A stretch of 64,000 bases of DNA from Oscillospiraceae bacterium (GCA_910575505.1 CAJTFK010000013.1:1-64000), one strand, 5' to 3'. Counted from the first letter of the stretch, positions 37,616-46,826 are shown. Translations and numbers: made by a program. The notes: a model not told the origin generated them from the sequence alone.

Positions 37616-38815
37616 TTAAATAACGCCTTTTTCCTTCAGCTCCGCCAGTCTGGCCTCGTCCAGCCCCAGCAGCTCGCCGTAAACGCCGGCGTTGTCCTCG
37701 CCCAGCAGCGGCGCGGCCTTCCGGGGATAGGACCTGGTGCGGGTCAGCTTCTGGGGGCAGGCGGTGATGTGCAGCCTGCCGATGCCGGGCTGCTCGATTT
37801 CGGGGAACATATCCCGGGCTCCGGCGATCTGGGGGTCCTTCACCAGCCGGTCAATGGTGTTCACGGCGCAGGCGGGGCATCCGGCGCCGTTGAGCATGGA
37901 GTCGATTTCGTCGATGGTGTACTGCTCCGTCCAGGGGCAGATGATCTCCCGCAGGGCCTCGTGGTTGGCCACCCGGTCCTTGCTCTCCAGGAAGCGGGGG
38001 TCACTGGTCAGCTCCGGCATCTTCATCACATTACAGAGGATGGAAAAGAGCTTGTTGTTGCCGGCGGCGATGACCACGTCGCCGTCCTTGGCGGGGAAGA
38101 CGTCATAGGGGTAGGTGGATTCGTAACGGTTGCCGATACGCTGGGGGATGCGTCCGGTGGACTGGTAGATCATGGTGATATTCTCCATGGCGGAGGCCAC
38201 GGAGTCCACCAGGGCCACGTCCACCTTCTCGCCCAGGCCGGTTTTCTGCCGGTTTACCAGAGCCGCCAGAACGCCCACGGTGAGGTTCAGTCCGCCCAGC
38301 ACGTCGCCCAGGGGGGTGCCGGTGCGGGTGGCGGGGCCGCCGGGCCAGCCGGTGGTGCTCATCATGCCGCCCATGGCCTGGCCCACGATGTCATAGCCCG
38401 CCCGCTTGCTGAAGGGGCCGGTATGGCCGAAGCCGGAGACCGCGCCGTAGATAATGGCGGGGTTGACCTCCTTCAGCACGTCATAGCCCAGGCCCAGCTT
38501 TTCCATGGTGCCGGGACGGTAGTTCTCAATCACGATGTCGGCCTTCTTCACCAGCTCCAGGAACAGGGCCTTGCCCTCCGGGGCTTTCAGATTCAGGGTG
38601 CAGCCCAGCTTGCTGCGGTTGAAGTTGGCGTAATAGACGCTGTTGTCATTGACAAAGGGCCCCATTTTCCGGGTGTCGTCGCCGCCGTTGGGATTTTCCA
38701 GCTTGATGACGGTGGCGCCCATGTCCGCCATCATCATGCCGCTGTACGGGCCGGCCAGCACCCGGGTCAGGTCCAGAACGACAATGCCCTCCAGCAAACC
38801 TTTTTCGTTTGTCAT
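37616..38815 (-). CDS. Family III (CaiB/BaiF) CoA-transferase
   Basis: The 399-residue protein transfers CoA between carboxylic acids. Family features are VLDLTRVLAGPYSGMMMADM (about 12-31), VIKLENPNGGDDTR, FNRSKLGCTLNLK, and the catalytic Asp in AGYDIVGQAMGG (about 147). The ATG at 38815 is used because AGAGG is 9 bases upstream; an in-frame TTG lies at 38821. Family III members activate oxalate, carnitine, itaconate, glutarate or HMG, and pairing with a lyase suggests a branched dicarboxylate. Confidence 0.92.
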   Translation of the reverse strand: MTNEKGLLEGIVVLDLTRVLAGPYSGMMMADMGATVIKLENPNGGDDTRKMGPFVNDNSVYYANFNRSKLGCTLNLKAPEGKALFLELVKKADIVIENYRPGTMEKLGLGYDVLKEVNPAIIYGAVSGFGHTGPFSKRAGYDIVGQAMGGMMSTTGWPGGPATRTGTPLGDVLGGLNLTVGVLAALVNRQKTGLGEKVDVALVDSVASAMENITMIYQSTGRIPQRIGNRYESTYPYDVFPAKDGDVVIAAGNNKLFSILCNVMKMPELTSDPRFLESKDRVANHEALREIICPWTEQYTIDEIDSMLNGAGCPACAVNTIDRLVKDPQIAGARDMFPEIEQPGIGRLHITACPQKLTRTRSYPRKAAPLLGEDNAGVYGELLGLDEARLAELKEKGVI

Positions 38816-38947
38816 AATCAAAGACCTCTTTCCTGTTCACATGTTCCTGTTTTTGTTGGCTGCTTCAAGCAAGGGGAAGACGCGCCGTCCGCCGCGGCGA
38901 GGAGCGGCAGAGCCCGTCCCGCAGAAGCTCGCTGTTGAACTTATGAA

Positions 38948-38962
38948 GCAAATTTCGTGCCA
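38948..38962 (-). promoter_or_regulatory. Sigma-54 promoter of the CoA-transferase/lyase operon
   Basis: On the minus strand TGGCAC-GAAAT-TTGC matches the -24/-12 consensus with GG and GC 10 bases apart. It lies 133 bases before the start codon. Confidence 0.82.
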
Positions 38963-39060
38963 GATATAGGCCGCCGTTTACGCACCGGCGGCCTGGTTTG
39001 CGCAGCGGATACCTTCCTGCGGAACAGACGGGGAGGGGGCCTCCGTCGGAGCCAGCATTT

Positions 39061-39077
39061 TGATGTAACATGTAACA
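39061..39077. promoter_or_regulatory. Candidate activator-binding site (UAS) between divergent sigma-54 promoters
   Basis: TGATGTAACATGTAACA contains ATGTAACAT and an overlapping second half. It lies about 100 bases from the minus-strand -24 element and about 150 from the plus-strand one. A matching palindrome precedes the third sigma-54 promoter. Confidence 0.6.
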
Positions 39078-39227
39078 AAATAATACGAAATTGTTCTATT
39101 ATGAAACAGATGAAACAGATGCAGCTAGATTTATGGAATGCAGTCCGTGAGAAACGGGAACCATCAGAACAGGTTCGGGGTAAAAATTTTTGATGAACCA
39201 GCCGCGGTCCGGGATAACCGGCGAAAC

Positions 39228-39242
39228 TGGCACTTATTTTGC
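39228..39242 (+). promoter_or_regulatory. Sigma-54 promoter of the AEC transporter/lyase arm
   Basis: TGGCAC-TTATT-TTGC is a perfect -24/-12 element, 39 bases before the transporter start codon. Confidence 0.85.
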
Positions 39243-39280
39243 TATGCAAATTTTACGAGAAGATCGGAGTGATGACACCC

Positions 39281-40225
39281 ATGCTTGATAATCTGCTGTT
39301 CAGCCTGAATATCAGCCTGCCCCTGTTTGTGATGATGGGGCTGGGCTGTCTGCTGGCCCATAAGGGTCTGTTTACGGAGGACTACATTGCCCGGACCACA
39401 GACCTGGTGTATTATGTGCTGCTGCCGGGGAAGCTCTTTCTGGACATTGCCACCATGGATCTCTCTACGGCCTTTGATGTCCGCTACGTGGCGGTGACGC
39501 TGACGGGGGCCATGCTCCAGTTCGGCCTGGCCTGGGTCTGCGGGAATCTGCTGTGCCGGGACCGGCGGAAGCAGAGCGCCTTTGCCCATGCCTGCTTCCG
39601 GGGCAATTTTGTGTACCTGGGCGTGGCGCTGCTGCAAAACATCTACAATACCAACTCCGTGGCCTCGGCGGCGCTGATTCTGCTGGTGGTGATGCCCCTG
39701 TACAACATTCAGGGCGTCATTCTGATGAGCGTCAAGGAGGGAAAGGGAGAGCTGCGTCTGGGTTCGCTGCTGCTGGCGGTGCTGAAAAACCCGGCGGTTC
39801 TGGCTATTCTGGCGGGTCTGCCCTTCGCCTGGTTCCAGATTCCCCTGCCCTATGTGGCGTCCAAGAGCCTGGAGTATTTCCGTTCCGCCCTGAGCACGGT
39901 GGCGCTGCTGCTGGTGGGGTCCACCATCCGGCTGGACGTGATCCGGTCCAACCTGCGGCTGCTGCTGAAAATCAGCGGCATGAAGCTGGTGCTGATTCCG
40001 GCGCTGTGGGCGGCGTTTTCCGCCTGGGCGGGGCTGACGGCGGAGCAGATTGCCACACTGACCATTGTGGGCGCCATGCCCGCGGCGGTGAACGTCTATG
40101 TCGTCACCGGCAAGATGGGAGGCGACGGGGAAGTGGCCAGCGGCGCGGTGGTGCTGACGCATCTGCTGTCCCTGTTTACCATGACCGGGGTGGTCTTTCT
40201 CCTCAAAAGCCTGGGGATGGTCTGA
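39281..40225 (+). CDS. AEC-family transporter (malate permease-like)
   Basis: The 314-residue protein has about ten membrane segments in two groups of five around a hydrophilic middle (KEGKGELRLG), as in the auxin-efflux-carrier family, whose bacterial members include malate and malonate permeases. Key stretches are GCLLAHKGLF, FRGNFVYLGVALL and VGAMPAAVNVYV. I use the ATG at 39281; the ATG at 39272 is nearly as good. It lies directly behind a sigma-54 promoter and probably imports or exports the organic acid of the pathway. Confidence 0.88.
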   Translation: MLDNLLFSLNISLPLFVMMGLGCLLAHKGLFTEDYIARTTDLVYYVLLPGKLFLDIATMDLSTAFDVRYVAVTLTGAMLQFGLAWVCGNLLCRDRRKQSAFAHACFRGNFVYLGVALLQNIYNTNSVASAALILLVVMPLYNIQGVILMSVKEGKGELRLGSLLLAVLKNPAVLAILAGLPFAWFQIPLPYVASKSLEYFRSALSTVALLLVGSTIRLDVIRSNLRLLLKISGMKLVLIPALWAAFSAWAGLTAEQIATLTIVGAMPAAVNVYVVTGKMGGDGEVASGAVVLTHLLSLFTMTGVVFLLKSLGMV

Positions 40226-40500
40226 GCAGCGCGTTCCTATGTCCGCCCAGCGGAACGGCCGGACATTTATGGCAATCCTCTAAAATACTGACAGCAGTCC
40301 GGCAGATACAGGCGGCACATCCCCGCGTCTTCCTCTCTGACGGACATCAGCCCGCCTGCACCGTCATCCCTGTGCTGTACCGCCAGTATCCGTCTCTTTT
40401 GCTGTCATGATTTCCGGGGACTGCTTTAGATACAAAACAGTGAATCAGTTCAAACAACGAACGCATCAAAATGAAAACGGAGAGAGAAAGGGAGGATTGC

Positions 40501-41424
40501 ATGGCCATGTATATGCCGGAAAAAGTGGAGCTGATCGAGGTCTGCCCCCGGGATGGATTCCAGAACATTCACGATATGATTCCTACGGAGAAGAAAGTCG
40601 CCATCATCAAAAAGCTGGCGAAAGCCGGCTTTAAGCGGATGGAAATTACCTCCTTCGTCAGTCCCAAAGCGATTCCTCAGATGGCCGACGCCAGGGCGGT
40701 GACCGCCGCTGTGATGGATACGCTGCGCGCCGAGGGCGTGGAGGCGGTGGCCCTGGTGCCCAACGCCCGGGGGGCGGAGGACGCCATTGCCTGCGGCATC
40801 GACGAGCTGACCTTTGTCATCAGCGTCAGCCGGGCCCACAACATGGCCAACGTCCGCCGTACGCCGGAGGAATCCATGGAGCAGTTTAAGGGTCTGGTTG
40901 AAAAATACGGACATCAGATCAAGTTCCGCCTGGGGCTGGCCACCGCGCTGGGCTGCCCCTTCGGCGAGGAGATCACAGCCGAGCGGGTGGCGGCAATGAC
41001 AAAGTTCGGTCTGGACCTGGGCTGTGAGGAGGTTATGATTGCCGACACGGTGGGCATATCCAACCCTGTCCGTACTTATAAGCTGATGCGGGAGCTGCTG
41101 ATGCAGTTCGGCGCCCAGCGCTTTGTCATGCACCTCCACGATACCCGGGGGCTGGCTCTGGCCAACACCGTGGCGGCGATGCAGGTGGGCATCCATAAGT
41201 TTGAGTCCGCCGCCGGCGGTCTGGGCGGCTGCCCCTTCGCCCCCGGCGCAGCGGGCAACGTGGCCACCGAAGACGTACTGAACATGATGACCCAGATGGG
41301 CATTGAGACCGGTATTGACGCCGGCAGGCTGATGGAGGCGGTCAGCCTGATCCGGGAGGACGTCCACGCCTCCATCGTCAGCCACATGGCACTGCTGTGC
41401 CCCGGGGCTCCGGAACCGGCATAA
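40501..41424 (+). CDS. HMG-CoA lyase-family enzyme (paralogue 2)
   Basis: The 307-residue protein keeps all the catalytic features of paralogue 1: VCPRDGFQNIHD, TSFVSPKAIPQMAD, the metal site MHLHDTRGLALAN and GGLGGCPFAPGAAGN with the catalytic Cys. GGGAGG is 5 bases before the ATG. The gap of 275 bases after the AEC gene has no terminator or promoter I can see. Two diverged copies in one regulon suggest different thioester substrates or a two-step pathway. Confidence 0.88.
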   Translation: MAMYMPEKVELIEVCPRDGFQNIHDMIPTEKKVAIIKKLAKAGFKRMEITSFVSPKAIPQMADARAVTAAVMDTLRAEGVEAVALVPNARGAEDAIACGIDELTFVISVSRAHNMANVRRTPEESMEQFKGLVEKYGHQIKFRLGLATALGCPFGEEITAERVAAMTKFGLDLGCEEVMIADTVGISNPVRTYKLMRELLMQFGAQRFVMHLHDTRGLALANTVAAMQVGIHKFESAAGGLGGCPFAPGAAGNVATEDVLNMMTQMGIETGIDAGRLMEAVSLIREDVHASIVSHMALLCPGAPEPA

Positions 41425-41443
41425 AGGAAGTTTGCTCTCCATA

Positions 41444-41478
41444 AAAACGCCCGCCTGTTTACCGCAGGCGGGCGTTTT
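41444..41478. terminator. Terminator of the AEC/lyase operon
   Basis: AACGCCCGCCTG pairs with CAGGCGGGCGTT across a 7-base loop and is followed by TT, with an A-run before it. Confidence 0.78.
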
Positions 41479-41568
41479 CACAGGGGGACAGGATTTTGCC
41501 GCCGGTTCCTCCGGCAAGGCGGAGCGGCGGAAGAAGGGAAACAAAGGGTTTCCGTTCCGGCCGGAATG

Positions 41569-41577
41569 TGCTATAAT
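41569..41577 (+). promoter_or_regulatory. Extended -10 promoter of the sigma-54 activator gene
   Basis: TGCTATAAT is an extended -10; a weak TTTCCG lies 17 bases upstream. Transcription would begin at the first stem of the structured element that follows. Confidence 0.6.
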
Positions 41578-41579
41578 GG

Positions 41580-41697
41580 TATTCCCGAATTAAAAATTCG
41601 GAAATAACACATTTGATTAAAGCCGTTTTGCTTGCTGCCGCAGACGGCAAGCAAAACATGGCAGATATTACTTCCGACCTCTCAGTTCAGAAGTAAT
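41580..41697 (+). repeat. Three-hairpin structured element, copy B
   Basis: Stems: 41580-41591 with 41595-41606 (C/A mismatch at the same place as in copy A); 41622-41631 with 41651-41662 (same AT bulge), enclosing TGCCG-caga-CGGCA; and ATTACTTC-C-GA (41667) with TC-A-GAAGTAAT (41697). It would form the 5' leader of the activator mRNA. Confidence 0.62.
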
Positions 41698-41760
41698 AAA
41701 AAACAATTCCGGCCGGAGGAGCAACAGGCCGGAACAAGTCAGGACTGGCAGGTGAAAGGG

Positions 41761-43710
41761 ATGGAACTGGATTGGGAGAAGCTGGACTGTGTGCAGGAGA
41801 TCTGCATGCTGGCCCCTACCCGGCAGCTGGCGGAAAAGGCCCGGGGCATCATCGCCGCCCGGGGCTGGGAGGCGATGGACGTGGTCCTCAGCCCCTATGG
41901 ACGAAAGAATATCATGAATTGCGCCAAAGGACTGGGGGAGAAGGGGGCCCGCATCATCGTCTCCCGGAAGGGCTCCGCCCAGATTGTGAAGGAAACCACG
42001 GATTTGAAGGTGGTCAGCCTGAACAATACGCTGATTGACTATCTCCAGACTCTGCGTATGCGGGGGCTGCATACCCCCGGCCTGGTGGCGGTGTTTTCCT
42101 ATGACCCTATGGGGGAGGAGCTTCAGCGGCTGTTTGAGCTGGTGGATATCCAGGTGAAAAATTATATTTTCAGAACCGCCGAGGACTGCGATGACTGCGT
42201 GGAGCAGGCCCTGCGGGACGGGGCGGTGTACAGCATCGGCGGCGCGTGGACCGCCCAGTCCGCCCTGGAACGGGGGCTGCCTCATGTAATCCTGGAAAAT
42301 TCCGAGGAGTCCATCGTCAACGCGCTGGAAGTGGCGGACCAGATCCGCCGCCTCCAGCGGGAGGAGGAAGAGAAGCAGCGGGCGCTGAAAATCCGGATGG
42401 AGACCTATCAGGCGGTTCTGGATTTCACCCATGACGCGATTTTGTCCATTGACGAGGAGGGCCGGGTTCAGGTGATGAACCCCGTGGCGGAGCGTATAAT
42501 GGGCTGCCGGGCCGAGGATGTCATCGGGAAGCCGGTGGACCAGGTGCTGCCCAATACCCGGCTGCCGGAGGTGCTGCGCAGCGGGAAAAAACAGGTGAAC
42601 CAGATCATGAAAATTCACCAGACCATGTCCAATACCAACCGGATTCCCATCGAGGTCAACGGCCAGATACACGGTGCGGTGGCCACCTTCCAGGACGTCC
42701 GGCAGCTCCAGAGCGCGGAGCAGAAAATCCGTCTCAAACTCCATGAAAAGGGTTTGGTGGCCAAGTATTTCTTTTCGGATATCCTGGGGGAGTCCTCCGC
42801 CATCAAAAAGGCCGTGGCCGTGGCCCAGAGCTATGCGGCTTCTCAGGCGGCGGTGCTGATTCACGGCGAGACCGGCACCGGCAAGGAGCTCTTTGCCCAG
42901 AGCATCCACAACGCCAGCGCCCGGCGGGACGGTCCCTTTGTGGCGCTGAACTGCGCCGCCGTCAACAGCAGTCTGCTGGAAAGCGAGCTCTTCGGCTATG
43001 AGGCCGGGGCCTTCACCGGGGCCTCCAGGGGAGGCCGGGAGGGTCTTTTTGAGCTGGCCCACGGCGGCACCATCTTTCTGGACGAAATCGGCGATATCCC
43101 TAGGGAGACACAGGTGGAGCTGCTGCGGGTGCTCCAGGAGAAGGAAATCCGCCGGGTAGGCGGCGACCGGGTGATTCCTGTGGACGTGCGCATCATCACC
43201 GCCACCAACCGGGATCTGCCCCAGGACGTCGCCGGCGGAAGCTTCCGCCAGGACCTCTATTACCGCCTGGACGTGCTGGACCTGGAGCTGCCGCCTCTGC
43301 GGGCGCGTGAGAGCGACGCACGCATCCTGGGACTCCATCTGTTCCGGCAGATGCAGGACGGAGAGGACCCGACCATACAGGCCCGGTTTCTGGAGCTGCT
43401 GGACCAGGTGGGGGATTACCCCTGGTACGGCAACATCCGGGAATTACAGAACTTTGTGGAGCGGACACACATTCTGCTCCGGAGCCACGTGGATATCCGG
43501 GACAGCCGGCAGGGACTGCTGTGCCGCCGGGCCCCCGTCCCCGAGACGGAGCCGGCAGGAGGGCCCAGGACCCGGGAGGACCGGGAGCGGGCCGCCATTC
43601 GGGAGGCGCTGGAGGCCTTCCCGGCCTCTCTGGAGGAGGCCGCCCGGAGTCTGGGATGCAGCCGTCAGACGCTCTGGAGAAAAATGAAGAAATATGGAAT
43701 CACACGCTGA
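41761..43710 (+). CDS. Sigma-54-dependent transcriptional activator, PrpR-type
   Basis: The 649-residue protein has an N-terminal PrpR_N-like sensor (about 10-200, [34 protein letters not shown]), a PAS domain (about 215-320, [20 protein letters not shown]), an AAA+ domain (about 335-565) with Walker A GETGTGKE, the sigma-54-contact loop GAFTGA (about 416) and Walker [11 protein letters not shown], and a Fis-type HTH ([17 protein letters not shown]) at the end. PrpR_N domains sense small acids such as 2-methylcitrate. It is flanked by three sigma-54 promoters, which it presumably activates. The ATG at 41761 has AAAGGG upstream. Confidence 0.93.
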   Translation: MELDWEKLDCVQEICMLAPTRQLAEKARGIIAARGWEAMDVVLSPYGRKNIMNCAKGLGEKGARIIVSRKGSAQIVKETTDLKVVSLNNTLIDYLQTLRMRGLHTPGLVAVFSYDPMGEELQRLFELVDIQVKNYIFRTAEDCDDCVEQALRDGAVYSIGGAWTAQSALERGLPHVILENSEESIVNALEVADQIRRLQREEEEKQRALKIRMETYQAVLDFTHDAILSIDEEGRVQVMNPVAERIMGCRAEDVIGKPVDQVLPNTRLPEVLRSGKKQVNQIMKIHQTMSNTNRIPIEVNGQIHGAVATFQDVRQLQSAEQKIRLKLHEKGLVAKYFFSDILGESSAIKKAVAVAQSYAASQAAVLIHGETGTGKELFAQSIHNASARRDGPFVALNCAAVNSSLLESELFGYEAGAFTGASRGGREGLFELAHGGTIFLDEIGDIPRETQVELLRVLQEKEIRRVGGDRVIPVDVRIITATNRDLPQDVAGGSFRQDLYYRLDVLDLELPPLRARESDARILGLHLFRQMQDGEDPTIQARFLELLDQVGDYPWYGNIRELQNFVERTHILLRSHVDIRDSRQGLLCRRAPVPETEPAGGPRTREDRERAAIREALEAFPASLEEAARSLGCSRQTLWRKMKKYGITR

Positions 43711-43732
43711 AAACGTTGCATAGTTTTGAGAT

Positions 43733-43786
43733 TGATGTTACATCACGAAACGCTATAAAACAAAATATGTTACATTCATGCAACAT
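43733..43786. promoter_or_regulatory. Candidate activator-binding sites upstream of the DASS gene
   Basis: A perfect palindrome TGATGTTACATCA (43733-43745) is followed by ATGTTACAT (43767) and ATGCAACAT (43778). They lie 110-162 bases before the -24 element, the usual distance for enhancer-binding activators. Confidence 0.62.
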
Positions 43787-43894
43787 TCTGAAAAGCTTGA
43801 GGAAGCGGAGTCGTCTTTTTTCGCAGCTGTTCAAAAATTGTCCATATTTTCCATCAATATATCTAAAGATTTTAGTCAGGAGGAAGCGGATGTT

Positions 43895-43910
43895 TGGCAT
43901 TGTTTTTGCT
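43895..43910 (+). promoter_or_regulatory. Sigma-54 promoter of the DASS transporter gene
   Basis: TGGCAT-TGTTT-TTGCT has GG and GC exactly 10 bases apart. It lies 88 bases before the start codon. Confidence 0.8.
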
Positions 43911-43997
43911 TCTATTTTTTTCGTGCCGGTGAGCGGCGAGGCAGCCGGCACAGCGCCCCATCCGTCGGCGCACACAAAATAATAGGAGGAGAAATTG

Positions 43998-45467
43998 ATG
44001 GGTAAGTATCCAATTCGCAAGATCGGCTTCATCGCAGGTATTGTGCTGATGCTGATCATCGGCTTCATGCCTACCCCCGCAGGCCTGGCGGCGGTTGTTC
44101 CTGAGGGAGCGCCCCCGGAGCTGGCTCAGAGAGTGCTGGCAGTAACAGTTCTGATGGTGGTTTTCTGGATTACAGAGGCCATGCCGATTCCCTTTACCGC
44201 GCTGCTTCCGATTCTGCTGTTCCCTCTGATGGCCATTACCGGCGCCAAGGGCGAGAACGGCATCCAGCTGTTCCGCCACTATGCCTATCAGACCTGCTAT
44301 CTGCTGGTGGGCGTGGGATTCCTGTCCGGCTCCATGGTCAAGCACGGCCTGCATAAGCGTCTGGCCCTGGGCATCGTCAGCAAGGTAGGCAAGAAGCCCA
44401 CAACCCTGATTCTGGGCTTCATCATCGCCGTGGCGTTTGTCTCCATGTGGATGAGCAATACCGCCGCCACCGTCATGATGCTCCCCATTGCCATGTCCAT
44501 CGCCTCTACCCTGGACGAGGACAAGAGTTCTTTGAAGAAGGCAATGCTGCTGTCCATCCCCTATGCCGCAACAATCGGCGGCATGTCGACCACCATCGGC
44601 ACCACGACGAACCCCACAGGGATCGGATTGATTGCCGAGACCATCGGCGTTGATATTAACTTTGTGGACTGGCTGAAAATCGGCCTGCCCTTCACCGTTA
44701 TCCTGATCCCCCTGATGTGGATCTACATGGTGAAGTTCTTCAAGGTGGACAAGATGGAGGCTGTGGACATCTCCGAAGCCCACAAGCAGTATGAAGCTCT
44801 CGGCCCCATGAACAAGGGCGAGAAGTGGACCGCCATCGTCTTCCTGATCTGCGTGGTCCTGTGGTGCACCCGCTCCATCGTCTGGGGCAAGTACATGAAG
44901 TTCGCCTCCGATGAGACCGTCGCCATGCTGGGTGCGTTCCTGGTGATGGCCATTCCTCTGAACTACAAAGAGGGCGAGAATGTCTGCGACTGGAAAACCG
45001 GCTTCAACGACATCCCCTGGAATGCAGTGATTCTGCTGGGCGGCTCCATGGTCATGGGCAACGCCTTCAAGGACGCCGGCTGCGCTACCTGGGTCGCCAA
45101 CATGCTGGGCGGTCTCGCCGGCATGAACGCTGTGGTCATCTGCATCATCGTCGGCCTGGTCACCGCCCTGCTGACAGAGCTGACCACCAACGCCGTCGTA
45201 GTTGCGGCTTTCATCCCCGTTCTGGCAGGCGTGGGCACCGCCATCGGCGTCAGCCCCTTCGCCATGATGATTGCCACCATGCTGGCCTGCAACTTCGCCT
45301 TTATGCTGCCTCCCGCCACGCCTCCCAACGCCATTGCCTACGGTACCGGCGAGATCACCATGAAGGATCTGGTCACCTGCGGCCTGGGGCTGAAGCTGAT
45401 CGCTCTGGTGGTGTTCCCCATTGTGCTGTATGGCATCACCATGGGCCTGTTCGGCATCGGCGTTTGA
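43998..45467 (+). CDS. DASS/SLC13-family dicarboxylate transporter
   Basis: The 489-residue membrane protein has about 11-12 segments. It carries the two sodium/substrate signature regions of the DASS family: MSNTAATVMM (about 154-163) with GTTTNPTGIG, and TELTTNAVVVAAF (about 395-407) with LPPATPPNAIAYG. Members take up succinate, malate, citrate or related acids, usually with sodium. AGGAGG is 7-8 bases before the ATG. Its own sigma-54 promoter places it in the CoA-transferase/lyase regulon. Confidence 0.94.
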   Translation: MGKYPIRKIGFIAGIVLMLIIGFMPTPAGLAAVVPEGAPPELAQRVLAVTVLMVVFWITEAMPIPFTALLPILLFPLMAITGAKGENGIQLFRHYAYQTCYLLVGVGFLSGSMVKHGLHKRLALGIVSKVGKKPTTLILGFIIAVAFVSMWMSNTAATVMMLPIAMSIASTLDEDKSSLKKAMLLSIPYAATIGGMSTTIGTTTNPTGIGLIAETIGVDINFVDWLKIGLPFTVILIPLMWIYMVKFFKVDKMEAVDISEAHKQYEALGPMNKGEKWTAIVFLICVVLWCTRSIVWGKYMKFASDETVAMLGAFLVMAIPLNYKEGENVCDWKTGFNDIPWNAVILLGGSMVMGNAFKDAGCATWVANMLGGLAGMNAVVICIIVGLVTALLTELTTNAVVVAAFIPVLAGVGTAIGVSPFAMMIATMLACNFAFMLPPATPPNAIAYGTGEITMKDLVTCGLGLKLIALVVFPIVLYGITMGLFGIGV

Positions 45468-45514
45468 TAAATGCCGTCCCATCCAACGGATTCAAGCCGG
45501 TGAATAAGCCTGAA

Positions 45515-45548
45515 AAGCGCGGTCCCCAACAGGGGCCGCGCTTTTTTT
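45515..45548 (+). terminator. Terminator of the DASS gene
   Basis: AGCGCGG-t-CCCC pairs with GGGGCCGCGCT and is followed by seven T. Confidence 0.88.
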
Positions 45549-45594
45549 GCTCCGTTGGGATTTGATATTCCCGGGATGCTGTGCTATACTGCCG

Positions 45595-45978
45595 CTAGAG
45601 AATGTTTTTCACGCTGAACCGCTCCATTTCCGCCAGTAGACGCAGCTGATCCCGGAGACCGGCCGCCTCTGCCTGGAATTCGCTGTCCTCCTGACAGGCG
45701 GCGAAGGCCATGGCCCGGTGGTACATGGCCCCGGCGTCGTCTACGGCGTCGTGCTGTGTGACCGTGTGGAGATAGGTCTGCCTCCGGCTCCAGTCGGCAT
45801 AGCCCGCGTCCAGGGCGGCGGCGGCGCCGGACCAGTCTCCGTCCTCCGCCAGGCGGATTGCCTCGTCAACCTGGGACTGCCAGCGCTGGACATGGGCCGA
45901 CATGGCGAAGCTGTTCCACAGGGAGAAGGCCAGAAGCAGCCCCAGAACGGCGGCGGGAAGAAACAGGGCCCGCTTCAT
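45595..45978 (-). CDS. DUF4363 family protein
   Basis: The 127-residue protein has an N-terminal signal anchor (LFLPAAVLGLLLAFSLW) and a helical extracytoplasmic part with WSGAAAALDAGYADWSRRQTYL, the DUF4363 pattern. GGAGG is 7 bases before the ATG at 45978. It overlaps the DUF421 gene by ATGA; the two families are regularly encoded together. Function unknown. Confidence 0.82.
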   Translation of the reverse strand: MKRALFLPAAVLGLLLAFSLWNSFAMSAHVQRWQSQVDEAIRLAEDGDWSGAAAALDAGYADWSRRQTYLHTVTQHDAVDDAGAMYHRAMAFAACQEDSEFQAEAAGLRDQLRLLAEMERFSVKNIL

Positions 45979-46649
45979 GCTTCCGCCTCCTTTTTCACGC
46001 AGAATACCTGTCCTGTTTCGTCCAGGGTGAGCAGGAAGACGTCCCCGGGCGCGTCCGCCCCTTCCCGCCGCAGGGTTTCCTCCAGCCACGCAGCGTCCCG
46101 GCCGCAGGCCTCCAGATTTCCCCGCAGGACACGTCCGTCGTTGACCAGGACCACCGGCAGGACAGGCTCCTCCGACTGCAGCCCCATCTGGGCGGCGCTG
46201 GGCGGAGGCGACCAGGGGAGAACAGACAGGTGCCCGGAGTTTTCCAGGATTGCGTATTTCACCTCGCTGATGCCGGAATACCCCTGGCCCCGGAGCTCCT
46301 CCAGAAGCTCGTCCAGGGTATAGCGGTTTTTCCGCATGACGGATTGCTGCAAAACCCCCTGGCGGATCAGGACGGAGGGGGTGCCGCAGACCAGCGCCCG
46401 AAACCGCAGGTTTATCAGGGACAGCTGGCTCAGCAGCATGGACAGGGCCAGCAGCGTCAGAATGGGGATGACGCCGGCCAGCAGGGGAATGCCGAAATCC
46501 TGCATAGGCACGGTGGCCAGATCGGAGATCATCATGGTCAGCACCAGCTCGCCGGGCTCCAGCTCCCCGATTTGCCGTTTGCCCATGAGGCGCAGACCGG
46601 TCATAATGAGGAAATAAAGGATGATGGTACGGGTAAACGCGGTAATCAC
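45975..46649 (-). CDS. DUF421 (YetF-like) membrane protein
   Basis: The 224-residue protein has three membrane segments (about 5-20, 40-55, 58-75) with the family hallmark GLRLMGKRQIGELEPGELVLTMMISDLA, then two soluble sheet domains (LVCGTPSVLIRQGVL; RYTLDELLEELRGQGY; LPVVLVNDGRVL). GTG at 46649 is chosen because GGAGG is 8 bases upstream; the ATG at 46655 is too close to it. YetF/YdfS proteins affect spore germination in Bacillus; here the role is unknown. Confidence 0.9.
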   Translation of the reverse strand: MITAFTRTIILYFLIMTGLRLMGKRQIGELEPGELVLTMMISDLATVPMQDFGIPLLAGVIPILTLLALSMLLSQLSLINLRFRALVCGTPSVLIRQGVLQQSVMRKNRYTLDELLEELRGQGYSGISEVKYAILENSGHLSVLPWSPPPSAAQMGLQSEEPVLPVVLVNDGRVLRGNLEACGRDAAWLEETLRREGADAPGDVFLLTLDETGQVFCVKKEAEA

Positions 46650-46752
46650 AGGCATTTCCTCCGGGAGAAAATCGTTTCTCTCAGTATCCGCCATTTTGGC
46701 AGCCCCTATTCCCGGCTGGATTTTGGAAATCTGAAAAAATTTTTTGGGAGCC

Positions 46753-46785
46753 GCAACTTTTGGCTGCCATCAAACGTTTCTATAA
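46753..46785 (+). promoter_or_regulatory. Candidate ECF-type promoter
   Basis: GCAAC at 46753-46757 is followed after 17 bases by CGTTTCTATAA, as before the other sigma gene at 759. Confidence 0.5.
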
Positions 46786-46826
46786 CAAGAGAAGGAAAGG
46801 GGGCGGAGACTCTGTTTCCATATTGT

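Noticed and set aside
39101-39193. A 30-codon frame MKQMKQMQLDLWNAVREKRE onward between the divergent sigma-54 promoters
   Set aside because: No ribosome-binding site, and it lies upstream of the plus-strand promoter.
43890-43982. A 30-codon frame with a good GGAGG site, MFGIVFASIFFVPVSGEAAG onward
   Set aside because: The sigma-54 promoter at 43895-43910 lies inside it, so the main transcript would start after its ATG. It could be translated only from read-through of the activator gene. Kept as a curiosity.
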